From contig JAPLDE010000098.1 of assembly GCA_026391855.1 (NCBI GenBank), positions 1 to 34,250 on the forward strand: 34,250 bases of DNA. The letters are read 5' to 3'. The notes under the pieces were generated by a model, which saw nothing but the letters and a program-made list of their open reading frames with translations, was not told the origin of the DNA and made no database searches. This DNA is from Bacteroidota bacterium (lineage in GTDB: Bacteria; Bacteroidota; Bacteroidia; Bacteroidales; CAIXZF01). Below, piece after piece: positions 1 through 9,000 of the stretch. The position numbers were made by a program, and so were the translations under genes. Numbering within the stretch: the stretch's first letter is position 1; every line of letters begins with the position of its first letter.

Positions 1-75
1 TAGTAGGCTTTTCATTCACCACAAAGGACGCGAAGGGTTTCACGAAGGATTTCACTAAGGGATTGATTTTCAATA

Positions 76-130
76 TTGACAATTGGCTTCACCGAGCTCC
101 GCTTCGCTCCGGTTGACAATTGACAATGAA
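76..130. repeat. TTGACAATTG repeats flanking a GC-rich hairpin
   Basis: TTGACAATTG occurs at 76-85 and again at 113-122, where it continues as TTGACAATTGACAATG (113-128). Between the copies is a GC-rich stretch of hairpin-forming sequence (GAGCTCCGCTTCGCTC). The same 16-base word recurs exactly at 26520-26535, at the break in the response regulator gene. Two exact 16-mers in 34 kb suggest a dispersed repeat family in this genome. The family's name and mobility cannot be judged from the window. Confidence 0.55.
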
Positions 131-195
131 TTAATCCGGGTGAGGGTATCGGAAAGATATTAAGGGAGTTGTTTTCGTTCCATTCCTGGAAAAAG

Positions 196-221
196 CCTGT
201 CCTGAAGGGTCGGGATTTTTT
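196..221. terminator. Possible terminator, imperfect stem with T run
   Basis: An imperfect stem, CCTGTCCT-GAA-GGGTCGGG (one T·T mismatch and GU pairs), is followed by ATTTTTTG and preceded by AAAAAG. It could end a plus-strand gene that lies left of the window, and the A run could let it work in both directions. The pairing is not perfect, so confidence is modest. Confidence 0.35.
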
Positions 222-264
222 GTTAAATTATTCATCTGAACGGTTTTAATAAGGATTTCTCTTT

Positions 265-272
265 TATCTTTG
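265..272 (+). promoter_or_regulatory. Bacteroidota -7 element upstream of M6 protease gene
   Basis: TATCTTTG matches the Bacteroidota housekeeping -7 consensus TAnnTTTG. It lies 30 bp before the ATG at 303, giving a leader of about 26 nt. No good TTTG -33 element is seen 19-21 bp upstream, only a T-rich GGTTTTAA, so this is a partial match. Confidence 0.5.
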
Positions 273-302
273 TTATTCTCAAAATGAGAAATTCTTTACA
301 AG

Positions 303-3300
303 ATGAAAAAAAACACCTTTCTAAGATTATTTCTTTTCCTGATTTGCTGGGGAATGATTTATAGCCTCCAGGCGGCCTACCTGAGAAACGTCCCGATCAG
401 GATCACCCAGCCTGACGGCACACAGATCCAGTGTTTAGTTTCCGGAGACGAGTACTATACCTGGATACACGATGCGAACAATTACACCATCACCAAAAAC
501 CATGTTACCGGGTATTACGTGTATGCGACCCTGGTTGACGATGAGCTGGCCGCCACACCTTATGTTGTCGGTCAATCCGATCCCGTGTCCGCCGGGCTCC
601 AGCCGGGGATCAATATTCCATCCTGGAAATGGAAACAGCTCAGGGATGACTTCGTAAACAGCACTCCCAAGAAACCGGGGTCTGTTCTGCCCCCGTCGTT
701 AATGGTCCCGGAGGTTGCCGGAACGCTGAACAACCTGGTCGTCTTTATCCGTTTTGCCGACCAGACGGAATTTCCTGAAGTCCTCTCTTTTTACAGTGAT
801 ATGTTCAACACCTCCACTACCGGGGTGAGCTCCATGTACAATTATTTCAAGGAGGCTTCCTATAATACCATGTTCATCCCGTCGACCTTTTATCCCCTGC
901 CTAACGGCAGCCTTATCGTTTCCTATGTGGATCCGCATAACCGGAGTTATTACCTGCCTTATGATGCAGAAACCAATCCCGACGGATATACTGAAGATCA
1001 GCGAACGGAAAGGGAGCACCTGCTGCTGAAAAATGCCGTTGAATTTATAGCCAGCCAGGTCCCGCCAAGCCTGAATATTGATTTTGATAATGACACTTAT
1101 GTTGACAATGTCTGCTTTATTATCCGGGGGGGGTATTCCGACTGGGCCACGCTGCTCTGGCCTCACCGCTGGTCCTTATATAGTCAGACAGCATACATTA
1201 ACGGGAAAAGGGTATGGGATTACAATTTCCAACTGGAAGACTTTCTTTCCAGTTCAGGTGTGGGCGTACTCTGCCATGAGATGTCGCATTCGCTGGGATG
1301 TCCAGATCTCTATCATTACAGTTATGACGGGATCAACCCTGTAGGCAGCTGGGACCTGATGGAATACAATCAAAATCCGCCCCAGCATACCGGGGCTTAT
1401 ATGAAGTCAAAGTATACCCACTGGATCTCTTCGATCCCAAGCATTACCACTTCCGGGATTTACACCCTGAATCCGCTGACTTCCGCTACGGGAAACTGCT
1501 ACAAGCTGAATTCCCTGAATTCGACGACCGAGTATTTTGTTTTCGAATACCGAAAGAAAGAAGGGACGTTTGAAAATTCCCTGCCCGGGTCGGGGTTGCT
1601 GATCTACCGCATCAACACGGCTGCCGGGGACGGAAACGCGGATGGTCCGCCGGATGAAGTTTATATATACCGGCCATTCGGAACATCAACCACTAACGGA
1701 TATTATAACGAAGCCAATTTCAGCAGTGAATCGGGAAGGACCACCTTTAACAACAGCACCAACCCCAATGATTTCTTCCAGGATGGAGTGACGATGGGGG
1801 ATATCGATATTTCCAACGTAACTGAAGTCGGCTCAACCATCTCCTTTACAGTGAATATGGGGATGCTGGCCAATTTTACGGCCAGTCCTACCACAACCTG
1901 TACCAATCAAATGGTGACATTTACCGACCAATCCGTTGGAGGCGGTATTTCCTGGAGTTGGAGTTTTAGTCCCAACAATGTCGTTTATGTGAACGGGAGC
2001 AGCTCATCTTCTCAAAATCCACAGGTTCAGTTTACTGCAGGAGGCAGTTATTCAGTTACCCTGGTTATTGTAGGAACATCCGGTTCCGCTACCGTGACGA
2101 AAGATAATTATATACAGGTGACCGGATCTTCACCTCCACCCTTCAGCGATGACTTTGAAAGCGGCACTTTCGAGACCCATGGCTGGTCGGTGGTAAATCC
2201 CGATGGTCTGACAACATGGGCTATTTATTCCGGTGCCGGGGGTAACGGGAGCAGCATCAAGAGTGCCTATATGCATTTCTTCACTTATACTACCCTTCCG
2301 GCCGTGGATGATCTGGAGATCCCGGCGATATCTCTTGCCGGCCTGGGTTCGGCCCAGCTGACCTTTAAAGTGGCTTACCGTCAGAAATCATCCAGTTTTC
2401 ATGATACGCTGAAAGTGATGGTCGCCACGAATTGCGGCGACACCTATTCTACCACCCTTTATTCCAAAACAGGGTCGACGCTGGCCACCGGTTCACCCAT
2501 GACGACCAATTTTGTGCCCTCCTCAACCACTGACTGGAGGCTTGAAACCGTCTCTCTTACTTCTTTTGTAGGGAACACCATCAAGTTGAAATTCAGGGGA
2601 ATAAATGGCAATGGCAACAACCTTTACATCGATGATATCAGCCTGACGGGCGGTGCGCCGCTGGTAGCCGATTTTTCGGCTAACCCGACAACCCCCTGCC
2701 AGGGAACCAACGTACAATTCACCGACCTCTCGACAGGATCCCCGACGAGCTGGCTGTGGAGTTTCGGGGACGGGCTGTATTCCTCCCTTCAAAATCCCAT
2801 CCATCAATATAATTCTTCAGGACCTTTCACTGTGAGCCTGACGATCATTAAATCAGGGGGTTCCGATACAGAAATCAAGACAAATTATATCAACGTCACT
2901 CCATCCATACCCGTTTCAGTAACCATTTCTCAAACTCCATCCGGTTCGGTATGCCCGGGTGCAACCGTGACTTTTACTGCCTCGGTTACCAATGGGGGAA
3001 ACCCGACGGTTTACCAATGGAAGCGAAATGGCGCCAATGTAGGAATGAATGCCGCTGTTTATTCGGCCTCAAATTTTACAAACGGCGAGACGGTGTATTG
3101 TATGGTAACCGCCGGTAACTTATCCTGTGCCGTAAACAACCCGGCTACCTCCAATATCGTCACCTTATCAGTAGCTGCCGGTCAGACAGCCTCTGTGACC
3201 ATTGTCCCCAGTCCTTCGGGAACAGTTTGCCAGGGCTCAACCGTAATCTTCACCGCTACCCCGGTTAACGGTGGCAGTAGTCCTTCCTACCAATGGAAAA

Positions 3301-5915
3301 AAAACGGAGCCAATGTTGGTACGAACTCCAATGTATATACAACCAATGCGCTGGTTAACGGTGACCAGGTCTATTGCGTTATGACATCCAGTAACACCTG
3401 CGTATCACCCAACCCTGTTAATTCAAATATCCTGGTTATGACAGTGGTTGCTTCGGTTACTGCGTCGGTCACGATTTCTGCCAGCCCGCCGGGGGCCGTT
3501 TGTTCAGGGGCAATGGTAAATTTCAGTGCGACTGCCGTTAACGGAGGCACTTCCCCGGTTTATCAATGGAAGATAAATAACCAAAACGTGGGAAGCAACC
3601 AATCAACCTTTTCCTCCAACACCCTGCAGAACGGAGATATGGTTACCTGCCAGCTTACCTCCAGCAAGACCTGTGTTGTCGAAAACCCGGTTACATCAAA
3701 TGCAATAACGATGAATGTACTGACCAACTCTCCGGTTTCGGTCACCATTTCTGCTTCACCTTCTTCCAGCACATGCCAGGGTCAGGCTGTTACCTTCAGC
3801 GCCATCATTGTAAACGGGGGTACGAACCCGGCCTATGCCTGGAAGAGAAACGGGGTGACAGTGAGTACTTCGGTAACGTATACCAGTTCAAACCTGGCGA
3901 ATAATGATATCATTACCTGCCTGGTCACTTCAAATGCTTCCTGTGTGACGGGTAACCCGGCTCTTTCCAACGCGGTCACCATGTCGGTCAGCCCCAATGT
4001 CCCCGTCTCGGTCAATATCTCAGCAAGCCCCTCAGGGGCAGTGTGTTCGGGAACCCCGATCACCTTTTCAGCCAATATCACCAATGGCGGAACATCGCCT
4101 GCCTACAACTGGAAAAAGAACGGACAAACGGTGGGTTCAGCATCAACTTATGTTTCTTCCTCCCTGGTTAGCGGTGATGTCATTCAATGTGTTGTTACTT
4201 CCAGTTTATCCTGTGTAACCTCAAACCCGGCCAGTTCCAACAACCTGACAATGAATATACTGCCAAGCTACCAGGTGAGTGTCAGCATATCCCCAACACC
4301 GGCCGGAATGATCTGTTCGGGGACGCCGGTTAATTTCCAGGCCGTCCCGGTTAACGGGGGAAGTCAGCCCGGATATCTCTGGTTCAAAAATGGTGTCCAG
4401 GTCGGGAACAATTCATCTTACCAGGATAATTCCCTGGCCGACGGAGATCTTGTTTATTGCCAGCTTACCTCAAGCCTGACCGGTTGTGTCTCGGGGAACC
4501 CCGCTATTTCAGAAAATTATGCTGCTTCTGTGAACCCCTCTCCGGTTATCTTTTTAGGCAATGATACCACTATCCCATCCGGTTCCGGACTTGACCTGAG
4601 CCCGGGTTATGGATACATTATCTACCAGTGGAGCAATGGTGAAACCACCCCGTCAATCACGGTAACCACCAGTGGCACCTATTCTTTGACAGTAACTGAT
4701 TTTGCGGGATGTACGGCATCCGATGAAATTATGGTTACGGTGGGTTTCAACTCGGTGCACGGAAGGGTTACTTACATGAATACAGACCTTTCCCCGATGG
4801 ACAGCACTGCCGTACTAATGAAACAGGGTAACACAATAATATATCAGACCACCACCAATGACCTGGGTTATTTTTACTTCGATAATCTTGAAGAGGGTGA
4901 TTATCTGCTGACAGCAACGCCGACAAAAACCTGGGGCGGTGTCAATTCCACCGACGCCCTGCTTACTATGAAACATTTTGTAGGGATGTCGTTGCTCACC
5001 GGATTGAGACTCAGAACGGCCAATGTGGATAACTCCCCTGTAGTCAATACGATAGATGCCCTGATGATAGGCAAAAGAGTGGTGGGGCTGATCTCCTCTT
5101 TCCCGATCGGAAACTGGGTGGCCGACAAGATAAATATCACCATTAACGGATTGGCTCCCATCGACCAGGATCTGAATACGCTTTGTGCCGGTGATGTAAA
5201 TAATTCGTATATCCCCCTTACTAAAACGAAGCCTTCGGTAGAACTTTCACCGGCTGATGCTTTCATAACCCCTGAAAATGACCTGATCCAACTGCCTGTT
5301 TATGCCGGATCCCCAATGAATATAGGGGCTTTGACATTATTCCTGAGCTATCCTACAGACCAGGTGGAGTTGATTGATATAAGCATTCCGGGCAGAGGCC
5401 GGGAAAACCTGGCTTACAACCACAAGTCAGGATTACTGGCCATTTCATGGGCAGATATTACACCTCTTGACCTGAAAGCAATGGATCCTTTGGTAATACT
5501 GACTTTCAAGGTCAAGGGTCTGATAAGGGTTCCTTTCCTTCTTAACTGTCAGCCCGGATCGGAACTGGCCGACGGTGACGGATTTGTGATCAGCCAGGCA
5601 TCGCTTTTACAACCTGAAGTAATTGGCAACAGCCAGACCTCTCTTACGGCAGGTGTTCGTCCAAACCCGGTGAAAGGGTTGGCAACGCTTTGGTACAACC
5701 TGCCCAACAGTGGTTTCCTGTCTCTTGCATTGATCAATATGGAAGGGAAAACAGTAAAAACATTCTGCGGATCATACTACCAGTCCGGTATTCAGGAAAT
5801 CCCCTGGGACGGAAGCGATGACAAGGGAAACAAACTCTCCTCCGGTGTCTATTACCTCCGGGTTTCTTCCTGTTCAGCTGTTTTTGTAACCAGGATCGTC
5901 CTGCTGCCCAGGTAA
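303..5915 (+). CDS. Secreted M6-family metalloprotease, multidomain T9SS cargo
   Basis: A predicted surface or secreted zinc protease of 1870 residues. An N-terminal signal peptide precedes a catalytic domain with the M6 motif HEMSHSLGCPD, in which H325, H329 and D335 would bind zinc and E326 would be the catalytic base. Then follow a PKD domain (about 522-605), a jelly-roll or choice-of-anchor J domain (about 613-786), a second PKD (about 786-866) and six tandem Ig-like repeats of about 90 residues (868-1410). The C-terminal part has a further Ig-like domain, a carboxypeptidase-regulatory-like region, a dockerin-like segment (about 1544-1595; VDNSPVVNTIDAL), a cohesin-like domain (about 1645-1763) and a T9SS type A sorting domain (about 1783-1870). 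It is the first of four plus-strand cargo genes. Substrate unknown. Family assignment is firm; the cohesin and dockerin labels are by resemblance. Confidence 0.9.
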   Translation: MKKNTFLRLFLFLICWGMIYSLQAAYLRNVPIRITQPDGTQIQCLVSGDEYYTWIHDANNYTITKNHVTGYYVYATLVDDELAATPYVVGQSDPVSAGLQPGINIPSWKWKQLRDDFVNSTPKKPGSVLPPSLMVPEVAGTLNNLVVFIRFADQTEFPEVLSFYSDMFNTSTTGVSSMYNYFKEASYNTMFIPSTFYPLPNGSLIVSYVDPHNRSYYLPYDAETNPDGYTEDQRTEREHLLLKNAVEFIASQVPPSLNIDFDNDTYVDNVCFIIRGGYSDWATLLWPHRWSLYSQTAYINGKRVWDYNFQLEDFLSSSGVGVLCHEMSHSLGCPDLYHYSYDGINPVGSWDLMEYNQNPPQHTGAYMKSKYTHWISSIPSITTSGIYTLNPLTSATGNCYKLNSLNSTTEYFVFEYRKKEGTFENSLPGSGLLIYRINTAAGDGNADGPPDEVYIYRPFGTSTTNGYYNEANFSSESGRTTFNNSTNPNDFFQDGVTMGDIDISNVTEVGSTISFTVNMGMLANFTASPTTTCTNQMVTFTDQSVGGGISWSWSFSPNNVVYVNGSSSSSQNPQVQFTAGGSYSVTLVIVGTSGSATVTKDNYIQVTGSSPPPFSDDFESGTFETHGWSVVNPDGLTTWAIYSGAGGNGSSIKSAYMHFFTYTTLPAVDDLEIPAISLAGLGSAQLTFKVAYRQKSSSFHDTLKVMVATNCGDTYSTTLYSKTGSTLATGSPMTTNFVPSSTTDWRLETVSLTSFVGNTIKLKFRGINGNGNNLYIDDISLTGGAPLVADFSANPTTPCQGTNVQFTDLSTGSPTSWLWSFGDGLYSSLQNPIHQYNSSGPFTVSLTIIKSGGSDTEIKTNYINVTPSIPVSVTISQTPSGSVCPGATVTFTASVTNGGNPTVYQWKRNGANVGMNAAVYSASNFTNGETVYCMVTAGNLSCAVNNPATSNIVTLSVAAGQTASVTIVPSPSGTVCQGSTVIFTATPVNGGSSPSYQWKKNGANVGTNSNVYTTNALVNGDQVYCVMTSSNTCVSPNPVNSNILVMTVVASVTASVTISASPPGAVCSGAMVNFSATAVNGGTSPVYQWKINNQNVGSNQSTFSSNTLQNGDMVTCQLTSSKTCVVENPVTSNAITMNVLTNSPVSVTISASPSSSTCQGQAVTFSAIIVNGGTNPAYAWKRNGVTVSTSVTYTSSNLANNDIITCLVTSNASCVTGNPALSNAVTMSVSPNVPVSVNISASPSGAVCSGTPITFSANITNGGTSPAYNWKKNGQTVGSASTYVSSSLVSGDVIQCVVTSSLSCVTSNPASSNNLTMNILPSYQVSVSISPTPAGMICSGTPVNFQAVPVNGGSQPGYLWFKNGVQVGNNSSYQDNSLADGDLVYCQLTSSLTGCVSGNPAISENYAASVNPSPVIFLGNDTTIPSGSGLDLSPGYGYIIYQWSNGETTPSITVTTSGTYSLTVTDFAGCTASDEIMVTVGFNSVHGRVTYMNTDLSPMDSTAVLMKQGNTIIYQTTTNDLGYFYFDNLEEGDYLLTATPTKTWGGVNSTDALLTMKHFVGMSLLTGLRLRTANVDNSPVVNTIDALMIGKRVVGLISSFPIGNWVADKINITINGLAPIDQDLNTLCAGDVNNSYIPLTKTKPSVELSPADAFITPENDLIQLPVYAGSPMNIGALTLFLSYPTDQVELIDISIPGRGRENLAYNHKSGLLAISWADITPLDLKAMDPLVILTFKVKGLIRVPFLLNCQPGSELADGDGFVISQASLLQPEVIGNSQTSLTAGVRPNPVKGLATLWYNLPNSGFLSLALINMEGKTVKTFCGSYYQSGIQEIPWDGSDDKGNKLSSGVYYLRVSSCSAVFVTRIVLLPR

Positions 5916-5954
5916 GAAACGATCAATTTCGTTAATTCAAACTACATAGATTTG

Positions 5955-5962
5955 TATCTTTG
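5955..5962 (+). promoter_or_regulatory. Bacteroidota -7 element upstream of first C25 protease
   Basis: TATCTTTG matches TAnnTTTG and is identical to the element before the M6 gene. It lies 80 bp before the ATG at 6035, giving a leader of about 70 nt. No convincing -33 TTTG is present at the usual distance. It suggests that the C25 genes are transcribed separately from the M6 gene. Confidence 0.45.
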
Positions 5963-6034
5963 CATGTAATGTGCCTTCCCGGGATGAAAAGAAAGGTCAT
6001 TCCCTTTGTTTGATTTTTTGAAAAACAACCGCTG

Positions 6035-9000
6035 ATGAGAAAAATATCTGTTACTACCGCAATCATCTCCCTGCTATTCGCCTCATTATCAATAGCTCAG
6101 AATCTATCTGTTGTCCCTGCCGGGCAAAATAAAACCAGTGTGACCGAAAGTACGGCCTATAAAGTAAAACTGACCAATCACCTGAGTACCATAAAAACAC
6201 TGGAGGTATCGACACCGCTTGGGTTATTTACCCAGTTGACTGTTGATGATTACTCAAATTCACAGGAAACGGGCTGCCCTATGGTGCCGGTTCTGAGAAA
6301 ACTGATGGAAATACCGACGGGTGCCGGTGTTACTGTCAATGTTATTTCAAGCAGTTATACAGACCTGGATATGAGTGGTAGCGGATATCATCCCCTCATC
6401 CCTGCCCAGCCCCAGCGGATCAAATCCGATGATGCGGATGAAAGCTTTATCTATCATTCATCGGCCTACCAACAGAATCTCTTTGCTCCCACTCAACTGG
6501 TCACTTTTGACGTATTGGGCTTTTTACGCGGTCAACGACTGGGACGACTTAATCTTTCCCCGGTTCAATATAATCCTGTTAGTCAAATACTTAGAGTTTA
6601 TCATGAGATCACCGTTGAAATTGTTTTTGATCATCCGGATATGATACAGACCAGGATAAACAAACAAAAGAACCTGAATCCCTTTTTCAATGTCATCAAT
6701 AACATGCTGCTGAACCAGCTCCCGACCGATTCACCCCTGGATACCATTACTCAATATCCTGTCAAATTTGTGATCGTATCTCCCGTCACTTTTCAAACCA
6801 CTCTTCAGACTTACATCGCCTGGAAAAAGAAAAAGGGGTTTACCGTGGTTGAAGCCTATACCAGCGATCCATTGGTCGGAACCACTACTACTTCTATAAA
6901 AAACTATCTGCAGGGGTTGTATAATGCCGGAACACCAAACAATCCTGCGCCAAGTTTTGTACTGTTCGTGGGTGATGTGGCCCAGGTGCCTGCTTTTACA
7001 GGAACCTCCGGCAGTCACCCCACCGATCTGTATTATTGTGAATACACCGGCGATTATCTGCCGGAAGTGTATTACGGACGGTTTTCAGCCACTACAGTGG
7101 CACAACTTCAGTCGCAGATAAACAAAACACTTGAGTATGAGCAATATACAATGCCTGATCCATCCTTCCTGAATCAGTGTGTGATGGTTGCCGGGGTGGA
7201 TGCCACTTATGGCCCTACCCATGCCAATCCTCAGATCATTTACGGAACGAATACTTATTTCAACACAGCACACGGACTCACGTCCCATACTTATTTATAC
7301 CCGAATTCGGGGTCTCAGGCTGCCCAGATCATCCAGGATGTAAGCAACGGATGTTGTTTTGCCAATTACACTGCCCATGGAAGCTCCGCCGGATGGGCAA
7401 GTCCTTCTTTTACCACCGCCAATATTCCCTCTCTTACCAACAACCATAAGTATCCCCTGATGGTAGGGAATGCCTGTCTTACGAATAAATTTGATGAAAG
7501 CGAGTGTTTTGGTGAAGCCTTGCTGCGGGCAACCAACAAAGGAGCTGTAGGCTATATCGGTGCTTCAAATAATACTTACTGGGATGAGGATTATTACTGG
7601 TCGGTCGGTGCCAAAGCCGTTACTCCGACGCCCACCTATTCGGCAACGGCCCTGGGTGCTTACGACCGGACATTCCATGATCATGGCGAGCCTTACAGCG
7701 ACTGGTTTATGACCCAGGACCAGATGGTATACGCCGGAAACCTGGCTGTAACCCAGGGATCTCCCAGTTCCAGTTTATACTACTGGGAAATCTACCACCT
7801 GATGGGTGATCCTTCATTGATGATCTATTATTCTCAGCCACAGGCGCTTACAGCCACTTATTCAGTTCCCCTTCCATTAAATAGTGCCACGGTTACCATC
7901 ACAACGGAACCTTATGCATATTGTGCAATATCATATAGCGGAGTGCTTTATGGTGCAGCCCAGGCCAATGCATCCGGTATCGCCAATATCGGCATTTTTC
8001 CATTTGCATCACCCTGTACCGCTGATGTTGTCGTTACAAAGCAAAACCGCCAGCCGTTCACAGGAACGCTCACCGTGGCCAACCCCAATGCCCCCATGTG
8101 CATTTACCTGAACAACACGGTAAATGATGCCGCCGGTAACAACAATGGCCTGGTCGATTACGGTGAGAACATCCTGTTATCCATTGGTATCCAGAACGTT
8201 GGTCTTCAACCCGGCAACAATATTACAGTAACAATCAGCACTTCTGATGCTTATGTAACAATAACCGACAACAATCAATTCTATGGCAACATGGCTGCAG
8301 GCAGCACCCTTTCTGTCCCAAATGGTTTTGCCTTTACAGTTGCCAATAATATTCCTGATCTTCACAACATTCAGTTTCTGGTGAGTATGAGTGACGGAAC
8401 GAATACCTGGACCGGAAATTTCACCCTTCAGGCCCATGCTCCGTTTCTCACTTATATCAGCTATGTTATTAATGATCCCGGCGGAAACATGAATGGCAAG
8501 CTCGACCCGGGTGAGACCGTCAACCTGGTAATTACCATACAGAACACAGGCTCTTCTGCCCTTAACCTGGTAAACGGAACGCTGACAACCACCTCAACCT
8601 ACGTAACCATCAACACACCAACACTTGGGTTCGGTAACCTGGCTGCCGGAGCTGTTGCCCTGCAAACCTTCAGTGTATCTGCGCAGGGTTCAACACCACC
8701 GGGAACCATAGCCGGATTCCTCATCAGCCTGGCCGGATCTTCCGGTATCACCGGGTCAGGAACATTCACCCCGATTATCGGTCAGATGCCTGTCGTTATC
8801 ATCAACCTGGACGGAAATAATAATGCAGCAATACCCATGCAGAATGCCATTCTCGCCAATAACGTGAACTGTGACGTTCAAACCAGTTTCCCCTCTAATC
8901 TCAACCTGTATTCATCCATTTTTGTCTGCCTGGGTATCTATAATCAGAACCATGTCCTTACCAATTCCGAAGGCCAGTCGCTGGCCAACTACCTCACTGC

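Larger units (their letters stand above)
1..302. other. Gene-free edge region with repeat debris
   Basis: No credible gene lies here. From left to right it holds three imperfect copies of TTCACnAAGG-like sequence (about 15-61), a short repeat block containing TTGACAATTG twice (76-130), a possible terminator (196-221) and a -7 promoter element for the first gene (265-272). The small repeated words look like intergenic debris of dispersed repeats rather than coding sequence. Confidence 0.6.

Noticed and set aside
2905..4540. Regularly spaced repeats suggestive of a CRISPR-like array
   Set aside because: Units are about 270 bp, in frame and encode Ig-like domains with conserved cysteines.
5916..5950. 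Possible terminator AACGA/TCGTT after the M6 gene
   Set aside because: The stem is only 5 bp with no T run after it.
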